Below, piece by piece: positions 9,410-17,343 of a stretch of DNA of 35,812 bases. Position numbers and translations under genes: made by a program. The stretch is from Desulfuromonadales bacterium (GTDB lineage: Bacteria; Desulfobacterota; Desulfuromonadia; Geobacterales; DSM-12255): assembly GCA_009780995.1 (NCBI GenBank), contig WQYY01000002.1, forward strand, positions 1-35,812. The letters are read 5' to 3'. Under the pieces are notes generated by a model. That model saw only the letters and a program-made list of their open reading frames with translations. It ran no database searches and was not told the origin of the DNA. Position 1 is the first letter of the stretch; each line of letters begins with the position of its first letter.

Positions 9410-9904
9410 TCAACTATTACGGTTAAAGAAATCTGAAATGGAAGATATAGAGAAACCACGGCGCTGTAAGTAGCTGTATACTCTCTGTTTCTCTTTCACT
9501 TCTGATGTGGCATGATTAAAAGAAGCAAAGCGTTTTGACACTATATTTTCCAGAACTTCTTGTTCCTTATATTCTTCTGTCAGTTCAGAAATTGCTTTTG
9601 CAATTATACCTGCTGCGACTCCTCTTCGTTTTAGTTCCATCTGGAGTTTTATGCCATAACTACGGCCACTTCTTATTGCATATCCTCCCCAGTTAAGGGC
9701 GAATTTGTAATCATTTATTAATTTGCCTTTCTTCAGCTGATTAATACAATTTTTTATTGAGGAAGGGGAAAATTTTGCCAAAGTTAACTTTTTTATAAGC
9801 TCTGCTTCTGTATGATCGCGGCGCCCTAATATATTTAGGGCGCGGATATATGCTCTTTGATGTTCTGAATCGACTTTATCCAAAGCTGTCAGATCCCCTG
9901 CCAT
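9410..9904 (-). CDS. recX: RecX-family recombination regulator
   Basis: RecX binds RecA filaments and inhibits or tunes RecA activity. The 164-residue protein is built of short three-helix repeats. The typical start is RAYIRALNILGRRDHTEAEL, then LKKGKLINDYKFALNW, and the C-terminal VYSYLQRRGFSISSISDFF. Its start overlaps the 3' end of pilT by 29 bases, suggesting translational coupling, and pilT separates it from recA. Length and motifs fit the family, which is poorly conserved in sequence. Confidence 0.85.
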   Translation of the reverse strand: MAGDLTALDKVDSEHQRAYIRALNILGRRDHTEAELIKKLTLAKFSPSSIKNCINQLKKGKLINDYKFALNWGGYAIRSGRSYGIKLQMELKRRGVAAGIIAKAISELTEEYKEQEVLENIVSKRFASFNHATSEVKEKQRVYSYLQRRGFSISSISDFFNRNS

Positions 9905-10988
9905 CTACATCAGCATCATTTGAGATGCCAGACAATTTGAGAGCAAAATCAGCCGGATTTGTTGATTGTCGTAGAGCTTCTTCATAGCTGATCAGCTTGT
10001 TTTTCAGAAGATCTGTTATTGACTGGTCGAAGCTCTGCATACCATACGTTGAATAGCCCTGGCTTATTGCTTCTATAAGCTGACCAGTTTTCTCTTTGTC
10101 ATGCATATACTCTCTTGTTCTTGAGGTACCTACCATTACCTCAACTGCAGGGACCATACCTTTACCGTCCTGGCGGGGTATAAGACGCTGAGAAATTATC
10201 CCTTTTATGATGCCGGCGAGTTGTATTCTTATTTGTTGTTCGTAGTATGGTGGAAACACTGAAATAATACGATTAATTGTTTCAGTAACATCAAGAGTAT
10301 GAAGGGCTGACATAACAAGATGTCCGGTTTCAGCGGCCGTAAGAGCCGTTTCAATAGTTTCCAGATCACGCATCTCTCCTACCAGTATAACATCAGGGTC
10401 TTGTCTTAAAGCTCCGTTAAGAGCAATTGGGAAAGATGGTGTGTCAAAACCTATTTCACGCTGGCTTATAATACTTTTCTTGTCTTGGTGAATATATTCA
10501 ATCGGGTCTTCAATTGTAATAACATTATTAGTCCTGGTTTCATTTATATAGTTAATCATTGAAGCCAAAGTGGTTGATTTTCCGCTTCCGGTTGCGCCTG
10601 TAACAAGGATTAACCCTCTTTTTGCCCCGGCTATTTTATTTATAATAGGGGGAAGATTAAGCTCGGCAATTGATGGAATTTTATATGGAATTATCCTGAA
10701 AACCATAGCAGTTGTACCTTGCTGACGATAGGCATTAATACGGGCCCTACATACATTGGGTATATGGAATGCAAGGTCTACTTGTAAATCTTCCTTAAAG
10801 CGCTTTTTCTGATGGTCATTCATTATGGATAAAGCCATATTAAGAATGATTTCTTTTGAAAATTTTGGTGCATTGGGAACGGGATGAAGTTTATTACCTA
10901 TCCTTAATATGGGCGGTATCCCAGACTTAATATGCACATCTGATGCGCGATTTTTTGCGGCAAAAGCCAAAATTTCTTTAAGGTTCAT
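9876..10988 (-). CDS. pilT: Type IV pilus twitching motility ATPase PilT
   Basis: PilT is the hexameric ATPase that retracts type IV pili at the inner membrane. The 370-residue protein has the N-terminal ASDVHIKSGIPPILRIG segment and Walker A GATGSGKST (131-139). ITIEDPIEYIH (Asp box), the Walker B-like DPDVILVGEMRDLETIETAL and the histidine-box region TGHLVMSALHT follow. The C-terminal AIRNLIRE-type motif of PilT is divergent here (TSRTREYMHDKEKTG). The segment YGMQSFDQSI is normal. The gene begins two bases after recA ends and overlaps recX, so expression with recA is likely. No other pilus genes are in the window. Confidence 0.93.
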   Translation of the reverse strand: MNLKEILAFAAKNRASDVHIKSGIPPILRIGNKLHPVPNAPKFSKEIILNMALSIMNDHQKKRFKEDLQVDLAFHIPNVCRARINAYRQQGTTAMVFRIIPYKIPSIAELNLPPIINKIAGAKRGLILVTGATGSGKSTTLASMINYINETRTNNVITIEDPIEYIHQDKKSIISQREIGFDTPSFPIALNGALRQDPDVILVGEMRDLETIETALTAAETGHLVMSALHTLDVTETINRIISVFPPYYEQQIRIQLAGIIKGIISQRLIPRQDGKGMVPAVEVMVGTSRTREYMHDKEKTGQLIEAISQGYSTYGMQSFDQSITDLLKNKLISYEEALRQSTNPADFALKLSGISNDADVDGRGSDSFG

Positions 10989-10990
10989 AA

Positions 10991-12004
10991 TTATTCCCCA
11001 GTATTGTTTTCTTTGTTGTTAAATCCCACTGCTGTGAGGAGTTTTTCACGGATTTCCGCACACATTTCAGGTTGTTCTTTAAGGAATATTCTGGTATTTT
11101 CACGCCCCTGGCCAATCCGTTCTTTGCCATATGAATACCATGCTCCGCTTTTATCAACTATCCCTTTTTCAACGGCTAAATCCAGAAGATCTCCCTCTTT
11201 TGATATTCCTTCTCCATATAAAATATCAAATTCCACCTCTTTAAACGGAGGGGCAACTTTATTTTTAACGATTTTGACTCTTGTTCTTGAGCCTATTATA
11301 TCATTTCCCTGCTTAAGAGTAGCAATTTTGCGGATGTCCATTCTTACAGAAGCGTAAAATTTGAGGGCGTTTCCACCTGTTGTTGTTTCGGGATTTCCGA
11401 ACATAACGCCGATTTTCATTCTTATCTGGTTAATAAAAATTACGCTGCAATTGGATTTGCTTATTATTCCTGTAAGTTTTCTAAGTGCCTGGGACATAAG
11501 TCTTGCCTGGAGTCCCATGTGAGAATCTCCCATTTCTCCCTCTATTTCTGCTTTTGGTACAAGTGCAGCAACAGAGTCAATAACAAGTACATCTATTGCA
11601 CCGCTTCTTACAAGGGTTTCTGCTATTTCAAGAGCTTGCTCCCCAGTATCAGGTTGAGATACAAGCAGGTCATCAGTTTTTACTCCAAGTTTTCTTGCAT
11701 ATCCTATGTCAAGAGCATGCTCTGCATCTACAAAAGCCGCAATGCCGCCAAGTTTCTGAGCTTCTGATACTATGTGCAAAGCAAGGGTTGTTTTACCTGA
11801 AGATTCAGGGCCGAATATTTCTATTACCCGCCCACGAGGAATACCGCCAACTCCAAGTGCTACATCCAGGGAAAGGGCTCCCGTAGGGATTGCAGCAATA
11901 TCAGGTAAGGGCTGATCGTTGCCAAGGCGCATTATAGAGCCTTTCCCAAACTGTTTTTCTATTTGGCTGACCGCTAATTCAATGGCCTTTTCGCGCTCTT
12001 CCAT
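10991..12004 (-). CDS. recA: Recombinase A
   Basis: RecA forms ATP-dependent filaments on single-stranded DNA for homologous recombination and drives LexA cleavage. The 337-residue protein has Walker [10 protein letters not shown] (65-73). [23 protein letters not shown] (about 139-161, including the Walker B part) is followed by loop L1/L2 segments [20 protein letters not shown]. The acidic C-terminal tail is short. pilT and recX follow closely. A candidate promoter and an inverted repeat lie upstream (12037-12094), but no LexA box of the Geobacter, E. coli or Bacillus type was recognised. Confidence 0.98.
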   Translation of the reverse strand: MEEREKAIELAVSQIEKQFGKGSIMRLGNDQPLPDIAAIPTGALSLDVALGVGGIPRGRVIEIFGPESSGKTTLALHIVSEAQKLGGIAAFVDAEHALDIGYARKLGVKTDDLLVSQPDTGEQALEIAETLVRSGAIDVLVIDSVAALVPKAEIEGEMGDSHMGLQARLMSQALRKLTGIISKSNCSVIFINQIRMKIGVMFGNPETTTGGNALKFYASVRMDIRKIATLKQGNDIIGSRTRVKIVKNKVAPPFKEVEFDILYGEGISKEGDLLDLAVEKGIVDKSGAWYSYGKERIGQGRENTRIFLKEQPEMCAEIREKLLTAVGFNNKENNTGE

Positions 12005-12036
12005 ATACTGGACTCCTAATCATATAAGTAAATTTT

Positions 12037-12060
12037 AAACTTTAATATATATTTTAGTTT
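12037..12060 (-). promoter_or_regulatory. Inverted repeat upstream of recA, possible operator
   Basis: A 24-base inverted repeat has 10 of 12 positions paired (AAACTttAATAT facing ATATTttAGTTT). It lies 33-56 bases before the recA start and directly downstream of a good -10 box, where a repressor could block transcription. It could be a lineage-specific LexA site, but the sequence is so AT-rich that chance is possible. Confidence 0.35.
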
Positions 12061-12064
12061 GAAC

Positions 12065-12094
12065 ATTATAGTGAAAATTACTGAGAATGTGTAA
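12065..12094 (-). promoter_or_regulatory. Candidate sigma-70 promoter of recA
   Basis: On the minus strand a perfect -10 box TATAAT (12065-12070) is preceded after 18 bases by a -35-like TTACAC (12089-12094). It lies in the only gap between cinA and recA and would start transcription roughly 50-60 bases before recA. Confidence 0.5.
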
Positions 12095-12106
12095 TAAATT
12101 AATGTC

Positions 12107-13342
12107 CTAATATGAAAGAAGATGACGCCTTATAATGTCAAGAGCTTTATATGATGTCATATTTCTTATGGCATCTCGGTTTCCCCGGAATTTACAGCGT
12201 TCCACAGTACATCCCTTTTTATCAGCAAGGGCTATAAACACAGTCCCTACCGGTTTTTCTTCTGCACCCCCGTCAGGCCCTGCTATCCCGGTAACTGAAA
12301 CTCCTATATCACTTCCGGCAGATTCTCTTATCCCAATTGCCATTTTTTCAGCCGTTTCATGGCTTACAGCTCCATAGCTTTCCAGTATATGACCAGGAAT
12401 TCCCAGTAAACGTTCTTTTGAGCCGTTTGAATATGTAACAGCTCCTTGCAGAAAGTATTCAGAACTTCCTGGAATGTCTGTGATCCTTTTAGAGATCAGT
12501 CCTCCTGTACAGGATTCAGCAAGAGCCAGGGTTGCTCCTGTTTTCCTGAAAAGCTCAGCTACTATCGTATCTATTGTAGAGTCACCTTCAGTAACTACTA
12601 ATTCACCTAATATATCCTTTACATTTTGCGTAGCTTTCTCCATTTCAGAAGAGAGTATATTCGGATCTGCCCCTTTGCCTCGCAGCTTTACAAATATAGA
12701 TGGGAAATTTACACAGTATGCAAGGGTTATATTTTCAGGGAGTATAACTTGTTGGAGCATTGCACCTAATTCAGATTCAGGCGCTCCAAAAGTTGTCATT
12801 GTAACTGTTTGGTAAATGTCAGTTTCTTGCCTTTGCTTCATAATATAAGGCAGCACAGTAGCTTTAAACATCTTCAGCATTTCAGAAGGGACACCTGGGA
12901 GGAAAAACATACTGCTGCCATTTAAAGTTACAATAAATCCGCAGGCTGTCCCTTGAGGATTTGGAATTATACCTGCTTTTTCAGGAAGCATGGCCTGTCT
13001 TCTGTTTATTGGGTGTAAAATTCTTTGTGCCCGTTTAGCGTAATCATCAAGGTGTTTGAGAGCCTCTTCATTGAGAGCTACATTTTGACCTGCCGCTTTT
13101 GCCGCAGCCTCTGCGGTTATGTCATCAGTTGTTGGGCCAAGGCCTCCTGTTACAACAATAGTTTTATAATCTTTTGAAAGGCGTTTAAGAGCCTCAATTA
13201 TTGCGGTTTCATCATCTCCGACAGTAGCATGCTCCTTTACCATCATGCCGTTATCATAGAGCAGGGCTGAGAGAGTCGCTGAATTTGTGTCAACTATCTC
13301 TCCTAGGATCAATTCATCACCAATAGATAGAATCGCAATCAT
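12107..13342 (-). CDS. cinA: CinA-like protein: molybdopterin-binding domain plus PncC-type amidase
   Basis: This 411-residue protein has two halves. The N-terminal MoCF-like half (1-170) contains SIGDELILGEIVDTNSATLS, TGGLGPTTDDITAEA and the FFLPGVPSEM motif. The C-terminal CinA/PncC domain (about 250-411) contains LALAESCTGGLISKRITDIPGSS and SVTGIAGPDGG. In characterised members the first half hydrolyses ADP-ribose-type pyrophosphates and the second deamidates NMN to nicotinate mononucleotide, recycling NAD by-products. In some bacteria cinA is competence-induced and adjoins recA, as here. Its start overlaps pgpA by four bases, implying coupling. Confidence 0.93.
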   Translation of the reverse strand: MIAILSIGDELILGEIVDTNSATLSALLYDNGMMVKEHATVGDDETAIIEALKRLSKDYKTIVVTGGLGPTTDDITAEAAAKAAGQNVALNEEALKHLDDYAKRAQRILHPINRRQAMLPEKAGIIPNPQGTACGFIVTLNGSSMFFLPGVPSEMLKMFKATVLPYIMKQRQETDIYQTVTMTTFGAPESELGAMLQQVILPENITLAYCVNFPSIFVKLRGKGADPNILSSEMEKATQNVKDILGELVVTEGDSTIDTIVAELFRKTGATLALAESCTGGLISKRITDIPGSSEYFLQGAVTYSNGSKERLLGIPGHILESYGAVSHETAEKMAIGIRESAGSDIGVSVTGIAGPDGGAEEKPVGTVFIALADKKGCTVERCKFRGNRDAIRNMTSYKALDIIRRHLLSY

Positions 13343-13791
13343 TTAATAACCCTCACAACAACCAGCATACATAACCAGGCGTAGATTCCTGCTACAACAT
13401 CATCAAGCACAACACCATATCCATTCTTAAGCTTCTGATCAACCCATTTGGCTGGTTGGATTTTAACAATATCGAAAAAACGAAATAAAATAAAACCTGC
13501 AATAATATATTTCCAGCTGTAGGGTATTGCAGTCATTGTTACCAAATATCCGATTACTTCATCTATAACTATTTTTCCTGAATCCTTTTCCTGAAAAATT
13601 ATTTCTGCTCTTCCTGATATCCAGCATGAGAGAAAGAAAAAGGCGATAAGAGTAGTAAGATATAAAGAGACAGAAAAGGGCGCGAGAATTATATATAGTG
13701 GTATAGCTGCAAGCGTTCCCACGGTTCCTGAAGCAACAGGGCTATAACCGGTTCCCCACCAGGTAGCTAATATCTTTATAAAATTGTTCAT
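13339..13791 (-). CDS. pgpA: Phosphatidylglycerophosphatase A
   Basis: PgpA removes the phosphate from phosphatidylglycerol phosphate to give phosphatidylglycerol. The 150-residue membrane protein shows TWWGTGYSPVASGTVGTLAA at the N-terminus and several hydrophobic segments. The family hallmarks DSGKIVIDEVIGYLV and FRFFDIVKIQPAKWVD are present, as is GVVLDDVVAGIYAW near the C-terminus, which carries the conserved acidic residues. Four-base overlaps with both larC upstream and cinA downstream place it inside a tight operon, although its lipid role has no obvious link to either neighbour. Confidence 0.93.
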   Translation of the reverse strand: MNNFIKILATWWGTGYSPVASGTVGTLAAIPLYIILAPFSVSLYLTTLIAFFFLSCWISGRAEIIFQEKDSGKIVIDEVIGYLVTMTAIPYSWKYIIAGFILFRFFDIVKIQPAKWVDQKLKNGYGVVLDDVVAGIYAWLCMLVVVRVIK

Positions 13792-14954
13792 TCAGGCAAT
13801 TCGCTTTCCAAAATACGGTAGACCTCAATGATTGGAATTCCCTTTTCCAAAGCGATCTTACGGCAATCTTCAAATTCAGGAGTTATCCTTACAGTCCCTT
13901 CAGGCCTGCTTACAATTTTCACATTTACAGCCCCCAAAGAGCTCTTTCTTAATTCAGATTTACGCTCTAAAACAAGCCGTTGAACAGGGTAGTATCTGAG
14001 GCCAATTGCAGTAGATTCAGTAAGAATAATCTGGCCAAGCTCGTGCAGCTTTTCTTTAGTTGCAAGGACTGTCAGGCGTATTCCAGGCCGGTTTTTTTTC
14101 ATTTGAAGCTGTGAAAATGAAACATCAAGCGCTCCTGCCTCAAAAAGCCGCTCCATCAAAAAACCAAACAGCTCCGGGTTCATGTCATCAATATGTGTTT
14201 CCAGTACGAAAATGCGCTCTTCGGCACCATCATTACTTTGTTCACCTATGATAAGGCGGAGAATATTAGGGGTATCAGCGTAATCTTTGCTCCCTGCTCC
14301 GTTTCCTATCGTTGTTACTGTCATAGCTTCCGGCCTGCATGGTTTTGCAAGAGAAGCTACAATAGCAGCTCCTGTTGGAGTTACACGCTCTCCAGTGCTG
14401 CAATTATGATGTATTGGCAAACCTTGGAGTAGTTCTGCCGTTGCAGGGGCCGGAACAGGAAGTCTACCATGTTTAGAATCTATAAAACCGCCTCCGAGAG
14501 GAAGAGAAGAAGTATAAATTTCCTTGATGCCGAAATAATCAAGGCTTATAGCTGTACCAACAATATCTATTATAGAGTCTACTCCACCTACTTCATGAAA
14601 ATGGACCTTTGCCAGCTCAACTCCATGAACCTTTGCTTCAGCTTCTGCAAGTTTTTTAAATATCTGCTTTGCACTGGTTTTGACCTGATCTGTAAGGCTG
14701 CTTGACTCTATCATCTTCACTATATCACTATAGTGGCGGTGGGATTTATCCTCTGTTACTGCGACAGAGAATAGGATCCCCCGGATTCCCTTTCTGTAGC
14801 AGGTTTCAAATTTAAGGTCATAGCATGATTTAGGAAGTGGAAGTTTTGCCAACTCGCTTTTAAGGTGTTCAAAAGGGAGGCCAAGGTCTATAAAGGCGGC
14901 TATTGTCATATCGCCGGCAATTCCTGCCTGACAGTCTATATATAAAGTTTTCAT
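13788..14954 (-). CDS. larC: Nickel-pincer cofactor cyclometallase LarC
   Basis: LarC inserts nickel into the pincer ligand made by LarB and LarE; the cofactor serves lactate racemase and related epimerases. I set the start at the ATG giving MKTLYIDCQAGIAGDM, which has AGGAT a few bases upstream, rather than a TTG two codons earlier. Family signatures are DCQAGIAGDM, KVHFHEVGGVDSIIDIVG, the PVPAPATAELLQG segment, TGERVTPTGAAI and LETHIDDMNPELFGFLMERL. In some lactobacilli LarC is made through a programmed frameshift; here it is one continuous frame of 388 residues. larB lies 10 bases upstream. larE and larA are not in the window. Confidence 0.93.
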   Translation of the reverse strand: MKTLYIDCQAGIAGDMTIAAFIDLGLPFEHLKSELAKLPLPKSCYDLKFETCYRKGIRGILFSVAVTEDKSHRHYSDIVKMIESSSLTDQVKTSAKQIFKKLAEAEAKVHGVELAKVHFHEVGGVDSIIDIVGTAISLDYFGIKEIYTSSLPLGGGFIDSKHGRLPVPAPATAELLQGLPIHHNCSTGERVTPTGAAIVASLAKPCRPEAMTVTTIGNGAGSKDYADTPNILRLIIGEQSNDGAEERIFVLETHIDDMNPELFGFLMERLFEAGALDVSFSQLQMKKNRPGIRLTVLATKEKLHELGQIILTESTAIGLRYYPVQRLVLERKSELRKSSLGAVNVKIVSRPEGTVRITPEFEDCRKIALEKGIPIIEVYRILESELPE

Positions 14955-14964
14955 TTGCAATATC

Positions 14965-15717
14965 CTATTTATCTCTATTCATAAGACTTGCTGCATATCC
15001 CGCGCCAAATCCGTTATCAATATTAACCACTGTTACTCCGGAAGCGCATGAATTAAGCATTCCAAGAAGAGCAGCGACTCCGCCAAATGATGCGCCATAA
15101 CCAACAGATGTGGGAACTGCAATTACAGGTCTGCTGACAAGTCCGCCAACTACTGAAGGGAGCGCTCCTTCCATTCCTGCTACAACTATTATTACGTTGG
15201 CTGACTGTATAAGTTCCTGTTTTGCTAAAAGTCTGTGAATCCCTGCTACGCCTACATCAAATAGCTGTTCAACTCTGTTTCCCATGATTTTTGCAGTTAC
15301 AATAGCTTCTGAAGCAATAGGTATGTCAGAAGTCCCGGCAGAGATTACCAGAATCGTTCCCTTACCTTTGATTTCTACAGGTTGCTGCTCAATGGTAATA
15401 CAGCGTGCTTCCTTATGCCATACTGCTTGAGGGAATGTTTTACATAATATCTCTGCTTTTTCTTTACTTATACGTGTTGCCAGTACAGGATCATCTTTTT
15501 TCAAAATAGCTCTTATTATCTGATCTATCTGCTCTACTGTTTTATTCTCTCCGAAAATGACTTCCGGAAATCCCTGACGTAGCGGACGGTGGTGATCAAT
15601 TATGGCATCTTCCAACGCTTCAAAAGGGAAATTGCGGAACTTTTGGAAGGCATTTTCAACTGATTCTTCCCCTTGCTGCACTCTGTTAAGAATAGCTTTT
15701 ATACTCTCTTCATTCAT
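14965..15717 (-). CDS. larB: LarB, nicotinate adenine dinucleotide carboxylase/hydrolase
   Basis: LarB carboxylates the pyridinium ring of nicotinic acid adenine dinucleotide and cleaves its phosphoanhydride, the first step of nickel-pincer cofactor synthesis. The 250-residue protein has an N-terminal helical part. A PurE-like domain (about 115-250) follows with VISAGTSDIPIASEA, FDVGVAGIHRLL, VVAGMEGALPSVVGGLV, VPTSVGYGASFGGVAAL and INIDNGFGAGYAA-type motifs. The glycine-rich pattern and lengths fit LarB rather than PurE itself, and the adjacent larC supports this. It heads the larB-larC-pgpA-cinA run; the repeat-rich region begins a few bases upstream of its start. Confidence 0.92.
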   Translation of the reverse strand: MNEESIKAILNRVQQGEESVENAFQKFRNFPFEALEDAIIDHHRPLRQGFPEVIFGENKTVEQIDQIIRAILKKDDPVLATRISKEKAEILCKTFPQAVWHKEARCITIEQQPVEIKGKGTILVISAGTSDIPIASEAIVTAKIMGNRVEQLFDVGVAGIHRLLAKQELIQSANVIIVVAGMEGALPSVVGGLVSRPVIAVPTSVGYGASFGGVAALLGMLNSCASGVTVVNIDNGFGAGYAASLMNRDK

Positions 15718-15730
15718 CTGTTTCTTCCTA

Positions 15731-16210
15731 TTATGTGGTTTCAGCTTTTTACTATTTATCGTGTTAGCCTCGTCTCAGGACATTCGACACCTGTAGGGGC
15801 GATCATTAATCGTCCGAAATTCCCCTCCCTGGAGGGGTGCCCGAAGGGCGGGGTGGTTATCTGGCGCACACTGTGCGCCCCTACACATCTGAAGCCAGCA
15901 TGTTTCAAATATTGCCTAATTATACGAAAAAAAGAAAATCAGCCAAGAAATATAAGATACAATATTATCTGTTAGCTCAGGTATTACCTCAACTAACAGG
16001 AATAACGTCATAAAAGAATAATTGCCTAATTGTACAAATTAAACAGAATTAGGCAATAAACCATTTTACCTAATAACAAAGGATTTTGAGCCATAGACGA
16101 AGCGTCCTGTAGGGGCACGATTTATCGCACCCTGTTTATCATATCCACATTGAGCGCGATAAATCGCGCCCCTACGGTCAAATCATACGCGACGAAGGCA
16201 ATGTAGCAAG
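15731..16210. repeat. REP/BIME-like composite repeat cluster
   Basis: No gene is found between larB and the MaoC-type gene. The left end has a degenerate CAGCTTTT...TCGTGTTAGCCTCGTC unit leading to GTAGGGGCGATCATTAATCG (15793). Next comes a hairpin block, AATTCCCCTCC/GGAGGGGTGCCCGAAGGGC (about 15819-15857), then an inverted arm ending CGCCCCTAC (about 15862-15884). Compound palindromic copy B follows. A second pair of arms (GTAGGGGCACGATTTATCGC at 16109 and GCGATAAATCGCGCCCCTAC to 16176) is next, and an inverted end unit GCGACGAAGGCAATG closes the cluster. Several small mobile repeats appear nested in each other. Confidence 0.75.
15911..16057. repeat. Compound palindromic repeat, copy B
   Basis: ATTGCCTAATTATACGAA (15911) is followed by a near-perfect palindrome made of GTTAGCTCAGGTA and TTACCTCAACTAAC (15971-15997). 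A hairpin with an 11-bp stem closes it: ATTGCCTAATT with AATTAGGCAAT (16021-16057). Order and rough spacing match copies A and C. The first hairpin has lost its right arm. Confidence 0.65.
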
Positions 16211-16229
16211 CGGCCATTAATCGAAGCCG

Positions 16230-16706
16230 TCAAGGATATAGCCTGAAGATCTGTTCCGCTATGCATGCCGGCTTTTCACTTCCCTCAATCTCAACTTTTA
16301 TTTCATATATGATTTGGACGGCATCTTTTACCTCTTCAACATCTTTTACACTGCTTTTTGCCCGAATTTTTGAGTTAACCGGCACAGGCGCGGGGAAACG
16401 GACTTTATTAAGGCCGTAATTCACTCTTAACTTCATTCCGGGATAGTTTTTCTGAAATTCACCTTCAGCGTTGCTCCCTGTGAGCATGGGGATAAGGGAT
16501 AGTGTAAGAAAACCATGGGCTATGGTTGTACCGTATGGGGACTCATTTTTTGCTCTTTCAGAATCTATATGTATCCACTGATTGTCTCCTGTTGCCGATG
16601 CAAATTTATTGATTCTGTCCTGGTTAATAAGAAACCAGTCACTTGTCTGAACTTCATATCCTATTTTTACTTTATATATGTTTAAAAGGTTTTCTATTGG
16701 TGTCAT
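16230..16706 (-). CDS. MaoC-family (R)-specific enoyl-CoA hydratase-like protein
   Basis: This 158-residue single hot-dog domain protein matches MaoC-like dehydratases, which hydrate 2-enoyl-CoA or enoyl-ACP. Visible hallmarks are the catalytic-type segment FASATGDNQWIHID, with the conserved Asp and His, and the GTTIAHGFLTLSL helix. The RVNYGLNKVRFPAPVPVNSKIRA strand region also fits. The physiological substrate cannot be told from sequence. It stands alone between two repeat clusters, so it is probably monocistronic or read with the S4-domain gene about 170 bases upstream. Confidence 0.88.
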   Translation of the reverse strand: MTPIENLLNIYKVKIGYEVQTSDWFLINQDRINKFASATGDNQWIHIDSERAKNESPYGTTIAHGFLTLSLIPMLTGSNAEGEFQKNYPGMKLRVNYGLNKVRFPAPVPVNSKIRAKSSVKDVEEVKDAVQIIYEIKVEIEGSEKPACIAEQIFRLYP

Positions 16707-16724
16707 AAATTATTCCCATTTGCA

Positions 16725-16881
16725 GCTTCCGCTTTTGGTCATCTGTGGTGTTGCCGTCGTTGTGTCTCGTCATGTAGGGGCCGTTGGCAAACGACCCGGG
16801 GGTAAAAATATTCAATACAGGCGGATTGCCATCCGCCCCTACGCATGCTGTCTGGCATGTGAGCCAAAATCCGAAGTCATC
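16725..16881. repeat. REP-like repeat pair between the hydratase and S4 genes
   Basis: The left end unit, CTTCCGCTTTTGGTCATCTG with TGTTGCCGTCGT, leads to GTAGGGGCCGTTGGCAAACG (16773). About 25 bases later an inverted arm, GGCGGATTGCCATCCGCCCC plus TAC (to 16842), runs into an inverted end unit, GAGCCAAAATCCGAAGTCAT. The last bases of this unit contain the stop codon of the minus-strand S4 gene. Confidence 0.75.
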
Positions 16882-17077
16882 TTTTTATGGAATATACTTT
16901 ACCATTCAATTCAACTTTGTCTCCATTATAAAGTTTTCTACCACGTCTGAATTCTTTTTCCCCATTTACGAAAACCAGACCTTCAGTTATCAAGATTTTT
17001 GCTTCTCCTCCTGAATTTACTGCACCAACTAATTTGAGAAAGCTGTCCAACTTTATATATTCGGTAGCTATCTCCAT
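16877..17077 (-). CDS. S4-domain RNA-binding protein (RlbA/YaaA type)
   Basis: This small protein (66 residues from the chosen start) is essentially one S4 RNA-binding domain. It has YIKLDSFLKLVGAVNSGGEA, then ILITEGLVFVNGEKEFRRGR and KLYNGDKVELNGKVY, as in YaaA/RlbA proteins often found near dnaA or recF. I chose the internal ATG at 17077 (MEIATEYIKLDSF) because AAAGGAT lies just upstream and relatives start there. An in-frame upstream start would add 12 unconserved residues. The TGA stop lies inside the end of a REP-like repeat. A role in ribosome or RNA quality control is only inferred from the domain. Confidence 0.87.
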   Translation of the reverse strand: MEIATEYIKLDSFLKLVGAVNSGGEAKILITEGLVFVNGEKEFRRGRKLYNGDKVELNGKVYSIKR

Positions 17078-17343
17078 CAAATATCCTTTGTTGGCAGTTG
17101 TAATATCATACAATTTTCAATTCATGTCTTTACTTTTGAAATTATCTATATACCCCATTTCGGTATCTCTTTACAGAAATTTATTGTTGGAGTATCAATA
17201 CGACAGTCAGAGAAATTTATTTTAATCGACAGGAATTCACGTTGATTTGTTTGATTAAAAAGCGCTGACTGTAAAATAAAAAGTAGATCGCATCAGGTGA
17301 ATAATACAAAAAGCAGATAAACATTCTTTTAGGAGTAGTCGTC

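Noticed and set aside
12005-12106. Standard LexA box upstream of recA
   Set aside because: No match to the E. coli, Bacillus or Geobacter-type sites was found; only the AT-rich inverted repeat is reported.
15673-15975. Plus-strand frame across larB start and repeats
   Set aside because: It overlaps larB in antisense and then runs through repeat DNA; not a gene.
15793-16176. Possible CRISPR array from recurring GTAGGGGCG units
   Set aside because: Units are inverted as well as direct, irregularly spaced, without spacers of constant length and without cas genes.
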